64,000 nt of DNA from Aquirufa beregesia (GTDB lineage Bacteria > Bacteroidota > Bacteroidia > Cytophagales > Spirosomataceae). Made by a program: the position numbers and the translations under genes. The DNA is taken from positions 186,001 to 250,000 of the forward strand of contig NZ_SEWW01000003.1 of assembly GCF_011090385.1 (NCBI RefSeq), in the 5' to 3' direction. Position 1 is the stretch's first letter. Every line of letters begins with the position of its first letter. The notes below the pieces were generated by a model that had not been told where the DNA came from, made no database searches, and worked only from the letters and a program-made list of their open reading frames with translations. This document shows, piece after piece, positions 16,489-24,407 of this stretch.

Positions 16489-17061
16489 TTACCTAGGGAA
16501 TTTCATTTTATAATCCACAGAAACTTTTCCGCGGGTGATATCCGTTAATTTATTTTTGATCAGGCGCTTTTTAACCACATTTAAATGGTCCGTGAAAAGA
16601 ATGCCTTCGATATGGTCATATTCGTGTTGAATGATTCGAGCGGCTAAGCCTTCAAATACTTCTTCTTTTTCTTCCCAATGCTCGGTATAATAATGTATTT
16701 TAACGTATTCTGGTCGCCATACTTCCCCTCTAATACCTGGGATGGAAAGACAACCTTCTTCGAATCCCCATTCTTCTCCAGTTTCATCCACGATGGTTGG
16801 GTTGACGAATACTTTTTTGAAATCGATTAAAGAGGTGTCTATATCTTCCTCTTCTTCACCTTCATTCATGGGGCGTCCATCCACCACAAAAAGGCGAATG
16901 TCTTTGCCAATTTGAGGAGCGGCTAAACCTACTCCACTTGCCGCATACATGGTTTCAAACATGTCGTCGGCTAAGGTGATTAAATCAATACTGCCTGGTT
17001 CGATGTCTTTAGCGATCTTCCTTAAGACAGGGTCACCGTAAGGTATGATGGGATATATCAT
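16489..17061 (-). CDS. def: peptide deformylase
   Basis: The product of 190 residues (ATG at 17061; a TTG two codons upstream at 17067 is less likely) has all three active-site blocks: GVGLAAPQIG, EEGCLSIPG with the metal-binding Cys, and IIQHEYDHIEGILF with the metal-binding HExxH-type pair and catalytic Glu. It removes the formyl group from nascent proteins. An acidic insert (NEGEEEEDIDTS) between the first two blocks is common in Bacteroidota enzymes. It is followed closely by pheT and is divergent from ppa. Confidence 0.96.
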   Translation of the reverse strand: MIYPIIPYGDPVLRKIAKDIEPGSIDLITLADDMFETMYAASGVGLAAPQIGKDIRLFVVDGRPMNEGEEEEDIDTSLIDFKKVFVNPTIVDETGEEWGFEEGCLSIPGIRGEVWRPEYVKIHYYTEHWEEKEEVFEGLAARIIQHEYDHIEGILFTDHLNVVKKRLIKNKLTDITRGKVSVDYKMKFPR

Positions 17062-17166
17062 GGTCAATGGAATTCAAACTGCGAATTTAACTAAATTAAA
17101 TGGAATGCCCGCTAAACCTTTGTGCTTTGGAATGTCTAAGCAGGACTGATTTCAGCATATTTTTTG

Positions 17167-17174
17167 TAATTTTG
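17167..17174 (+). promoter_or_regulatory. -7 element for ppa
   Basis: TAATTTTG is a full match to TANNTTTG, 44 bp before the ppa ATG. A TTTG at 17126-17129 is too far away (37 bp), so only the -7 box is supported. Confidence 0.4.
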
Positions 17175-17217
17175 TAGGATTAAAACCTGAGTAGCAATTT
17201 AACCCAGAAAAAATACC

Positions 17218-17835
17218 ATGAATAGAAACTTCTTTAAGGCACACCCTTGGCACGGAATTCAAATTGGAGATCAAATGCCTGAATTGGTGACGGCTTTTAT
17301 TGAAATCGTACCGACGGACACCGTTAAATATGAAATAGACAAACAAACAGGCTATTTGAAGATCGATCGTCCTCAAAAGTTTTCTAATATAGTTCCAGCC
17401 TTATATGGCTTTTTACCTCAAACGTATTGTGCCGAAGGAATTGCGGAGTTGGCCAGAAAATACTCTGGAAAAGATATTTTACAAGGTGATGGTGATCCAT
17501 TAGATATTTGTGTGCTATCGGAACGTGCCATCACACATGGCGATATTTTATGTCAAGCGATTCCTATTGGAGGAATTCGAATGATTGATAAAGGAGAGGC
17601 AGATGATAAAATTATTGCTGTTTTAAAAGATGATCCTATTTATGGTAAATGGAGAGATATTTCTGATGCACCAAAGGATATTGTTCAGCGATTGAGGCAT
17701 TATTTTTGGACTTACAAAATGTTGCCAGGAGAGACGAGTTCTTTAGCCGTTGATATTGACGATGTTTATGGTAGAGAGGTGGCACATGAAGTGATTCGTC
17801 AATCTAGAGAAGATTACCGTAAAAACTTCGGATAG
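17218..17835 (+). CDS. ppa: inorganic pyrophosphatase (family I)
   Basis: The 205-residue protein carries the soluble family I signature around GDGDPLDICVL, where Asp residues bind the metal ions. KYEIDKQTGYLKIDRP and NIVPALYGFLPQTY are the substrate and Lys/Tyr blocks, and ADDKIIAVLKDDPIYG completes the site. It hydrolyses PPi to phosphate in the cytoplasm and drives biosynthetic reactions. It is somewhat longer than the ~175-residue E. coli enzyme, as is usual in this phylum. It is followed by sppA after 94 bp. Confidence 0.94.
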   Translation: MNRNFFKAHPWHGIQIGDQMPELVTAFIEIVPTDTVKYEIDKQTGYLKIDRPQKFSNIVPALYGFLPQTYCAEGIAELARKYSGKDILQGDGDPLDICVLSERAITHGDILCQAIPIGGIRMIDKGEADDKIIAVLKDDPIYGKWRDISDAPKDIVQRLRHYFWTYKMLPGETSSLAVDIDDVYGREVAHEVIRQSREDYRKNFG

Positions 17836-17929
17836 TCATTTCTCCGTTGTTTGTATGATTTTTCCTTTGAACATATTTTGTGATGGATTGTTATGTATTG
17901 ACTTCAAATTCGCAAAAAAATAAATAGAT

Positions 17930-19705
17930 ATGTGGCAATTTGTTAAATATACCCTGGCGACAATAGTTGGAATGTTTTTATTTCTACTAGTAAGTATTAT
18001 CCTACTGGTAGGGATAGGATCTGCCATGAGTTCCTCGGACTCAGAATATGAGCTAAAGGAAAATTCCATTTTGAAATTGGACTTGAATCGGCCTATGGCA
18101 GAAAATGCTTCGAATGAGGATAACCCTTTTTCGGCCTTTCCTAATCCATTTTTTTCTAGTACTGAAAAAATCGGGCTCATTCAGATTATTTCGGCTTTGG
18201 AAAGAGCTCGTGTAGATGATAAAATCAAAGGAGTATATTTGGATGTAAGTTTTCCGATTGCGGGGTATGCCCAATTATCAGAAATTCGTGATGCCTTGGA
18301 GAAATTCAAGAAGTCAGGAAAATTTGTGTATGCGTATTCAAATTCCTATTCCGAAAAGGCCTATTATCTTGCATCCGTATCGAACCAATTGTATTTAAAT
18401 CCAGGAGGTTTATTGGATTTTAATGGAATTTCCGTTCAATATATGTTCTATAAAAAGGCATTTGATAAGTTGGAAATAGAACCTATGGTGTTTCGAGTTG
18501 GAACGTATAAATCAGCGGTTGAGCCATTTATTCGAGAAGATATGAGTCCTGAAAATAAGGAGCAAAGCTTGTCGTTTATTCGTTCTATCAACCAAGTGGT
18601 ATTCAATAAAATATCCCAAAGTAAAGGAATTTCCATTCCTCGCTTAGACCGTATCGCGGATAGTCTGCAAGCGATGAATCCTAACAAGGCTGAAAAATTG
18701 GGTATGTTGAAGTTGAGCTATTGGGATCAATTTGAATCACTGTTAAAGAAAGCGGTAAAAATTGGCGAAAAGGATAAGTTGACTATGGTGAAATTGTCGG
18801 ACTATTTGCATGCTAAAAACCCAATTCCAGAAGTAGAAGGGAGTAAGAAGATTGCTATTTTAGTGGCAGAAGGAGAGATTGTGGGAATGCGTGGTGGAGA
18901 GGGATCTATCGGTTCGGATGATTTTGTGAAGGAACTTCGCAAATTGAGGGATAATTCATCGGTGAAAGCTATCGTATTGCGAATTGATTCTCCAGGAGGC
19001 TCATCTTTAGCTTCCGATATCATGTGGAGAGAAATTTTATTGGCAAAGAAAGTAAAACCCGTGATAGCGTCAATGTCGAATTATGCCGCTTCAGGAGGTT
19101 ATTACATGGCAATGGGGGCTGATGTTATCGTGGCGCAACCTACCACCATAACTGGATCCATTGGCATATTTGCTCAATGGTTAAATTTGGACAATTTCTT
19201 TAAAAATAAGTTGGGAATAACGCAAGATCATGTTAGTACCCATGAACATTCTCATTTCTTAAATTCCGCTGGTCAATTAACGGATTTTGAGAAATCCATC
19301 ATACAAAATATGGTAAATGAAGGCTATGAGAGTTTTACTAGCAAAGCCGCAGCTGGCCGAAAAATGTCTTTGGGGAAATTGAAATCCATTGCTGGCGGTC
19401 GTGTTTGGACAGGAGAGCAAGCGAAGAAGATAGGATTAGTGGATGAATTGGGGGGATTAGATAAGGCGATTGCCCTAGCTGCTCAAAAATCTAAATTGAA
19501 AGATGGGGAATACAAAGTAGCTGTTTATCCTAAAGCGAAATCTTTTTTTGATACCCTATTAGAATCGGCCACTTCTTCGGAAGCGATGGAGATGCGTTGG
19601 GCAAAATCGAATTTGCCATGGGCAAAATCTGTTTTTGAATTAGATCGATTAAAGAAGCGTGAAGGCTTTTTAGCGATGATGCCTTATATGATGGAATTGG
19701 AATAG
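17930..19705 (+). CDS. sppA: signal peptide peptidase SppA, long form
   Basis: The 591-residue protein has one N-terminal transmembrane helix (residues ~5-30) and two tandem ClpP-like S49 domains. The catalytic Lys is in the first domain (VGTYKSAVEPF, about residue 190) and the nucleophile Ser in the second (MSNYAASGGYYMA, about residue 388), the arrangement of the 67-kDa type that forms tetramers facing the periplasm. It degrades cleaved signal peptides. bioB follows after 49 bp but has its own promoter-like box. Confidence 0.95.
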   Translation: MWQFVKYTLATIVGMFLFLLVSIILLVGIGSAMSSSDSEYELKENSILKLDLNRPMAENASNEDNPFSAFPNPFFSSTEKIGLIQIISALERARVDDKIKGVYLDVSFPIAGYAQLSEIRDALEKFKKSGKFVYAYSNSYSEKAYYLASVSNQLYLNPGGLLDFNGISVQYMFYKKAFDKLEIEPMVFRVGTYKSAVEPFIREDMSPENKEQSLSFIRSINQVVFNKISQSKGISIPRLDRIADSLQAMNPNKAEKLGMLKLSYWDQFESLLKKAVKIGEKDKLTMVKLSDYLHAKNPIPEVEGSKKIAILVAEGEIVGMRGGEGSIGSDDFVKELRKLRDNSSVKAIVLRIDSPGGSSLASDIMWREILLAKKVKPVIASMSNYAASGGYYMAMGADVIVAQPTTITGSIGIFAQWLNLDNFFKNKLGITQDHVSTHEHSHFLNSAGQLTDFEKSIIQNMVNEGYESFTSKAAAGRKMSLGKLKSIAGGRVWTGEQAKKIGLVDELGGLDKAIALAAQKSKLKDGEYKVAVYPKAKSFFDTLLESATSSEAMEMRWAKSNLPWAKSVFELDRLKKREGFLAMMPYMMELE

Positions 19706-19707
19706 TG

Positions 19708-19739
19708 TTTCGTGTTAAAAGATTTTCAAAGTATCTTTG
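19708..19739 (+). promoter_or_regulatory. putative bioB promoter
   Basis: TTTC (19708-19711), a 20-bp spacer and TATCTTTG (19732-19739) resemble the Bacteroidota promoter, with one mismatch in the -33 box. It overlaps the sppA stop region and would give a leader of only about 10 nt before bioB. Confidence 0.5.
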
Positions 19740-19754
19740 ACTAAAATTTGAATT

Positions 19755-20774
19755 ATGATTCGTAATAATTGGACCCGTGCCGAAGTGGAGGCTATTTTTA
19801 ATCAACCATTTTTAGGCTTGGTATATCAAGCGGCAACTGTTCATCGCCAATATCATGACCCAAATGAGGTGCAGATTAGTACTTTGTTATCCATTAAAAC
19901 AGGAGGCTGCCCAGAAGATTGTTCCTATTGTTCACAGGCAGCTCGATACCATACCAATGTAAAAGTTCACAAGTTATTGCCTTATAATGAGGTCATTGAA
20001 GCTGCATTGCGTGCTAAAGAAAATGGTAGTTCACGTTTTTGTATGGGTGCCGCTTGGAGAGAGGTGAGGGATAATTCTGATTTTGATAAAGTTATCGACA
20101 TGGTGAAGGGGGTAAATTCCCTAGGCATGGAGGTTTGTTGTACGTTGGGCATGTTAAGTGAACAACAAGCCGAGCGATTGAAAGAAGCAGGTTTATATGC
20201 CTATAACCATAATATTGATACCAGTGAGGAGTATTATGAAGATGTTATCTCTACTCGGACCTATGATGACCGTTTAGAGACATTAGGAAATGTTCGTAAG
20301 GCGAAAATTTCGGTTTGCTCGGGAGGTATCATTGGTATGGGAGAAAGCATCGATGATCGTATCGGGATGTTATTGACATTAGCTAATTTACCAGAACATC
20401 CAGAATCTGTTCCTGTAAATAATTTAGTGCCTGTAGAAGGTACCCCATTTGAAAACCAAAAAACAGCGACTGTTTGGGAGTTGGTTAGAGTTATTGCTAC
20501 CGCAAGAATTATGATGCCTCATTCGGCCGTTCGTTTATCTGCTGGTAGATTGGAATTGAATTATGAAGGTCAAGCATTCTGTTTTATGGCAGGAGCGAAT
20601 TCTATATTTTCAGGAGATGTATTATTGACGACTCCTAATCCAAATGCTACATCAGATGCTGAATTATTTCAGATATTAAATATTAAACCCAAAGAGGCAT
20701 TTAAGGATGCAAAGAAACAAGGTGTAGAATTCAATCAGATACCGAGTGCTCAAGGGTTGGAACATTCGCATTAG
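19755..20774 (+). CDS. bioB: biotin synthase
   Basis: This 339-residue radical-SAM enzyme has the CxxxCxxC cluster motif at residues 52-59 (CPEDCSYC) directly followed by SQAARY. Other landmarks are [37 protein letters not shown] and RLSAGR, whose Arg and Cys residues hold the auxiliary [2Fe-2S] cluster. It inserts sulfur into dethiobiotin to make biotin. No other bio genes are nearby. A GC-rich terminator follows directly and merges into the first copy of a repeat. Confidence 0.96.
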   Translation: MIRNNWTRAEVEAIFNQPFLGLVYQAATVHRQYHDPNEVQISTLLSIKTGGCPEDCSYCSQAARYHTNVKVHKLLPYNEVIEAALRAKENGSSRFCMGAAWREVRDNSDFDKVIDMVKGVNSLGMEVCCTLGMLSEQQAERLKEAGLYAYNHNIDTSEEYYEDVISTRTYDDRLETLGNVRKAKISVCSGGIIGMGESIDDRIGMLLTLANLPEHPESVPVNNLVPVEGTPFENQKTATVWELVRVIATARIMMPHSAVRLSAGRLELNYEGQAFCFMAGANSIFSGDVLLTTPNPNATSDAELFQILNIKPKEAFKDAKKQGVEFNQIPSAQGLEHSH

Positions 20775-20794
20775 AAAGAAATGATGGATAAAGG

Positions 20795-20825
20795 AAGGCC
20801 GGGATTTAAACCCCGGCCTTTTTTA
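20795..20825 (+). terminator. terminator of bioB
   Basis: AAGGCCGGG (20795-20803) and CCCGGCCTT (20812-20820) form a 9-bp GC-rich stem with an ATTTAAAC loop, followed by Ts. Its right arm forms the start of the repeat unit described at 20803-21011. Confidence 0.8.
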
Positions 20826-21011
20826 TTTGTTAGCCATGGATTTAAATCCATGGCTAACGCGTTGGAATTTTATATGGGAGAATGCTTAATTCCTCGATTC
20901 AAACCCTGGCTTTTTTTTATTTAACAACCATGAATTGAAATTTATGGCGAATAAGATTCAAACCCTGGCCTTTTTTATTTGTTAGCCATGGATTTAAATC
21001 CATGCCGAATA
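20803..21011. repeat. three degenerate copies of a ~57-bp repeat with a palindromic core
   Basis: Copies lie at about 20803-20860, 20896-20954 and 20955-21011. Each begins with a GATTTAAACCC/GATTCAAACCC-type block and GG(C)CTTTTTTATTT, and ends with a palindrome. In copy 1 the palindrome is perfect over 30 bp (20829-20858, half-site GTTAGCCATGGATTT). In copy 3 it is nearly intact and in copy 2 it is decayed. Copy 3 overlaps the 3' end of the Y1 transposase gene. The layout resembles REP elements next to their RAYT transposase, which is an inference. Confidence 0.75.
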
Positions 21012-21369
21012 TCCTGAAATTTTATGTAGTTATATACTTTTTTCAAAGCCATTTTAGAGACTGAAAATGCGGCATACCCAATCTGCCATTCAAGTTTATT
21101 GGAGTGGGGATATTGCAAATTGATATATCTTGAACTACTCCCTTTAATCTGTTTAATGACGTATGAAATTGATTTTGTAGAGCATATTGAAAATAAGCAA
21201 TGAATATGATCGGGCATGGAATTGATGATGATAAGTCGGCAATTCATTTTTTCCAACTCCAGTTCAATATGCTTAAAAAGTATAGCTTTCAATTCTGGAA
21301 AAATGATTGGCTCTTTTTTTTTGTTGCCCATACGGCATGAACATAAATTTGAACTAAGGAATCAGACAT
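20975..21369 (-). pseudogene. IS200/RAYT-type Y1 transposase, frameshifted and C-terminally short
   Basis: The true start is probably ATG at 21369 (MSDSLVQIYVHAVWATKK), which reads the family N-terminus but is out of frame with the rest. A run of nine As on the coding strand (21314-21322) links it to the second frame (EPIIFPELKAILF). Together they give about 131 residues with the HUH motif MPDHIHCLF and a YNYIKFQ block holding the likely catalytic Tyr. A -1 shift on A AAA AAG would restore the product. The last residues (GFKSMANK) are encoded by a repeat copy, and the ~20-residue tail usual after the Tyr helix is missing. It is either a decayed gene or one expressed by slippage; a base-call error in the A run is a third option. 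Confidence 0.7.
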
Positions 21370-21370
21370 A

Positions 21371-21403
21371 TTCTTGAAATTTTATTGAGTTTAATTTCAA
21401 GAA
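21371..21403. repeat. inverted repeat just upstream of the Y1 transposase
   Basis: TTCTTGAAATT (21371-21381) and AATTTCAAGAA (21393-21403) can form an 11-bp stem with an 11-nt loop. It sits immediately upstream of the transposase start, where IS200/IS605 elements keep a subterminal hairpin. That role is inferred. Confidence 0.5.
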
Positions 21404-21574
21404 TGCAGAATGATTTTACAATCTACTTTTTGATAACTAGAAATAGATATTCAAATTATTGATACAATATCAAATAGTTGAATTTTCAATCGAAGATTTT
21501 AATTAGGCAAATGGAAAAATGGATATTGTGGCTTGATTCAGTTACAAAAATTAACATGGAAGCAAATTCTTGCT

Positions 21575-22003
21575 TTAGAAAATCTTCTTCATTGTATAAT
21601 GTTGAATTTCATCAAATAATAGATACGACTCTTTTTCAATGACATAACCTAACTTTGTATAGAAAGGAACGGCATTTTCTCTGGCCTCCAATATGATTTC
21701 TTTCCAGTTGCTTTCTTTGGCTTTATGTTCTAAATAATCCATAAGTAGTTTACCAATTCCTTGACCTTGATGTGAACTTGCTACTGCTACACATCGAACT
21801 TGTCCTTGTTGGGAATTTGATTCATGCATTCTGGCAACACCAAGTACTTGTTTGTTTTCTATGGCAAAGACATGAATGGCAGCCTGATCATCTGGTAGAT
21901 GTTCTGATCCTGAGGCTTGATTCCAAGGTTCACGTAATATCTCGAAACGAAGCTGAAAATAAGCTTCCCATTCTTCTGGATTTTGTGGGCTACGAATTTC
22001 CAT
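21575..22003 (-). CDS. GNAT-family N-acetyltransferase
   Basis: The 142-residue protein (ATG at 22003; another ATG at 22012 would add three residues) has the GNAT fold. GVARMHES forms the beta strands before the acetyl-CoA loop VRCVAVASSHQGQGIGKLLMDYLEHKA, where the Q-x-x-G-x-G motif binds CoA. IILEARENAVPFYTKLGYV is the C-terminal motif B. The substrate is not evident; the N-terminal FQLRFEILREPW is shared with small cytosolic acetyltransferases of the ElaA/YjcF kind. It stands between the transposon patch and rny, with a long palindrome upstream. Confidence 0.85.
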   Translation of the reverse strand: MEIRSPQNPEEWEAYFQLRFEILREPWNQASGSEHLPDDQAAIHVFAIENKQVLGVARMHESNSQQGQVRCVAVASSHQGQGIGKLLMDYLEHKAKESNWKEIILEARENAVPFYTKLGYVIEKESYLLFDEIQHYTMKKIF

Positions 22004-22033
22004 GCTAAACATTGAAAATGGGGGTAAAAATTT

Positions 22034-22066
22034 AACGCTGTCAAGGTTTTAAACCTTGACAGCGTT
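22034..22066. repeat. 33-bp palindrome (16-1-16), copy 1 of a family
   Basis: Two 16-base arms pair perfectly around one T. The inner core is TGTCAA, two bases GG, TTT, loop, AAA, CC and TTGACA. A second element with the same core but different paired bases is at 62835-62867. This copy lies between the rny stop and the GNAT gene. Confidence 0.85.
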
Positions 22067-22142
22067 GGGTAAAACTACTCGAATCCAGTCTATAAACCAA
22101 TCAGAAAACTGATATTTCAATTAAATAATCAATCGTTTGGTT

Positions 22143-23720
22143 TTACTTGGCAAAATTAACGGCACGCATCTCTCGAATAACCGTGACCTTAATTTGTCCT
22201 GGATACTGCATTTCTTTTTCAATTTTTTGAGAAATGTCAAATGATAAATTGGAGGCTTTCTCATCACTAACGTTTTCTGAGTCTACCATGATTCGTAATT
22301 CACGACCTGCCTGAATAGCATAGCATTTTTGTACCCCATCAAAGGATGTGGCTAAGGCCTCCAAGTCTCGTAAACGCTTCATGTAAGATTCCATCATTTC
22401 ACGGCGAGCTCCCGGTCTAGAACCCGAAATAGCATCACAAACCTGAATGATAGGTGATATCATGGATGTCATTTCGATTTCGTCGTGGTGAGCACCAATA
22501 GCATTACAAACTTCAGGATGCTCCTTGTATTTTTGAGCCAGCTCCATCCCTAACAAGGCATGGGGTAATTCAGGCTCCTCGTGCCAAACTTTTCCAATAT
22601 CATGCAATAAACCAGCACGCTTGGCCAACTTGGCATTTAAGCCTAATTCTGCCGCCATGGTGGCACATAATTTAGCTACTTCACGGGAGTGTTGCAATAG
22701 GTTTTGACCATAAGACGAACGGAAACGCATGCGGCCAATCATTTTGATTAACTCAGGATGTAAACCATGAATACCCAAATCAATCACCGTTTTTTCTCCA
22801 ATCTCAATGATTTCATCTTCTATATTCTTTTTTGTCTTATTGACTACTTCCTCAATGCGAGCCGGGTGAATACGTCCATCTTGTACCAAACGGTGCAAAG
22901 ATAAACGAGCAATCTCCCTACGGACAGGATCAAAGCCAGAAATAATAATAGCCTCAGGAGTATCATCCACAATGAACTCCACACCTGTAGCTGCTTCCAA
23001 TGCACGGATGTTTCGACCTTCACGACCAATGATTTTTCCTTTAACATCATCCGATTCAATGTTGAAAACAGAAACGCAGTTTTCAATGGCATTTTCAGCA
23101 GCAGTACGTTGGATGGTTTCAATAACCACCTTTTTTGCTTCTTTCGTGGCTGTTAATTTAGCTTCTTCAATAGCTTGTTTCACCAATGAACTAGCCTTAC
23201 TTTCAGCTTCTGCTTTTAACGCATCCATGATTTGTTGGCGCGCTTCATCCGCTGATAATCCAGCAATTTTTTCTAATTGACTAATCTGATTAGCCAGCAT
23301 GGCTTCAGCTTCTATTCGCTTTTTCTCTACGTCCTCTAATTTCTTGCGGTAATTTTCTTCTTTGGATTGCAAGCTTTGCTTTTGAGATTGTAATTCCTGA
23401 TCAGCCTGTCTTTGCTGCTCTTGTTGCTGAGCCAATTGACGTTCTTTTTCACGTAATTTTTGCTCATTTTCAACCAAAATCCCTTTTTTGTTTTGGGTAT
23501 CTTCTTCAAATTCAGCACGCAAGCGGAGGAAATTTTCCTTTGCCTCTAACATACGGTCTTTCTTGAGATTTTCGGCAGAGATTTCTGCATTTTTGAGGAT
23601 ATCTTCCGCCTTTCTTTTGGCATCATCCTCTATGTTTTTATTCACTTTAGAAAAGAAAACTTTTCCAGTAAATACACCACCCGCTAAAAAAACGATGGCT
23701 ATAACTATTTCTATTATCAT
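22143..23720 (-). CDS. rny: ribonuclease Y
   Basis: The 525-residue protein has the RNase Y layout: an N-terminal membrane helix (residues ~3-22), a long charged coiled coil (~25-205), a KH RNA-binding domain (~215-280; [22 protein letters not shown]) and an HD domain (~340-435) with HSREVAKL and [12 protein letters not shown] that hold the metal ligands. It is a membrane-bound endonuclease that starts mRNA decay. Its length is standard. It is transcribed after zapA on the same strand. Confidence 0.97.
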   Translation of the reverse strand: MIIEIVIAIVFLAGGVFTGKVFFSKVNKNIEDDAKRKAEDILKNAEISAENLKKDRMLEAKENFLRLRAEFEEDTQNKKGILVENEQKLREKERQLAQQQEQQRQADQELQSQKQSLQSKEENYRKKLEDVEKKRIEAEAMLANQISQLEKIAGLSADEARQQIMDALKAEAESKASSLVKQAIEEAKLTATKEAKKVVIETIQRTAAENAIENCVSVFNIESDDVKGKIIGREGRNIRALEAATGVEFIVDDTPEAIIISGFDPVRREIARLSLHRLVQDGRIHPARIEEVVNKTKKNIEDEIIEIGEKTVIDLGIHGLHPELIKMIGRMRFRSSYGQNLLQHSREVAKLCATMAAELGLNAKLAKRAGLLHDIGKVWHEEPELPHALLGMELAQKYKEHPEVCNAIGAHHDEIEMTSMISPIIQVCDAISGSRPGARREMMESYMKRLRDLEALATSFDGVQKCYAIQAGRELRIMVDSENVSDEKASNLSFDISQKIEKEMQYPGQIKVTVIREMRAVNFAK

Positions 23721-23777
23721 GGAACCTGTGGGTTTATTTACATTGGTTCCGTCCTAACTGAATCAAGAAAAAGGGGA

Positions 23778-24068
23778 TTATATGGCGTAAATTTCAGTCA
23801 ATTCTAACAATTGCTTGTTTTCATTCAGTATGTTGGATTCTAATGAACGATGCTGCTCATCGAACTTGATGCCACACATGGCTAAATCCAAAGCGACCAA
23901 AGCCATCACTGCACTTGGGTCTGAACTATTTGTCTGTTGTTCATAGTATTTGACCAATCTGTTAACCAAATTAGCTGCATTCCTTACACATGCTTCCTCT
24001 TGTGGATCAACCTTCATCGCGATGGTTTGAATGCCCAATATTAGGTTACATGGTAAGTTTTGGCTCAT
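23778..24068 (-). CDS. zapA: cell division protein ZapA
   Basis: The 96-residue protein fits ZapA: an N-terminal beta strand pair (NLILGIQTIAMKVDPQEEACVRNAANLVNRLVKYYEQQ) and a C-terminal helix for the coiled-coil dimer (SAVMALVALDLAMC onward). ZapA crosslinks FtsZ filaments at the Z-ring. Its ATG overlaps the stop of the upstream coiled-coil gene by 4 bp (ATGA), which implies translational coupling. rny follows after 57 bp. Confidence 0.85.
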   Translation of the reverse strand: MSQNLPCNLILGIQTIAMKVDPQEEACVRNAANLVNRLVKYYEQQTNSSDPSAVMALVALDLAMCGIKFDEQHRSLESNILNENKQLLELTEIYAI

Positions 24069-24394
24069 GGTTGACGCAATTGCTCAATACACTGATCTAT
24101 TTTTACGATATATTCGTCTAACTTTTCCTTCAGTTCAGCAGTCGGTACCGCTGTGTTATCTGTATTAACTACAATTTTAACAATTTTATCTGATTTTTTA
24201 AAGTTTTTCTCCAATTCTTTTAAACGCCGCTGCGACTTGTTCAGCTCCTCTATTTTGAGTTCTAACTTGTCTTGAGCAAATTGTAATTGTTCCCTTAATT
24301 CACGAATCGTGCCTTCATTTTCCTGCAAACGAGTGACCATCTGACTAAGTTTTAGTCGAAGGCTCAAGTATTGCATTTTAATATCTTGCTTCAT
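24065..24394 (-). CDS. coiled-coil protein translationally coupled to zapA
   Basis: The 109-residue product is almost entirely helical and heptad-like from residue 10 to 68 (LRLKLSQMVTRLQENEGTIRELREQLQF), has a short flexible stretch with TDNTAVPTAELKEK, and closes with a second helix. I recognise no domain. Its stop overlaps the zapA start by 4 bp, so it is probably a partner of ZapA in the division ring, comparable in position to ZapB-like proteins. This role is inferred from context only. Confidence 0.75.
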   Translation of the reverse strand: MKQDIKMQYLSLRLKLSQMVTRLQENEGTIRELREQLQFAQDKLELKIEELNKSQRRLKELEKNFKKSDKIVKIVVNTDNTAVPTAELKEKLDEYIVKIDQCIEQLRQP

Positions 24395-24407
24395 GAATCG
24401 AAGAAAA

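Noticed and set aside
20803..21011. Possible CRISPR array
   Set aside because: Only three degenerate units with no regular spacers; the second and third units abut directly. It fits palindromic repeats better.
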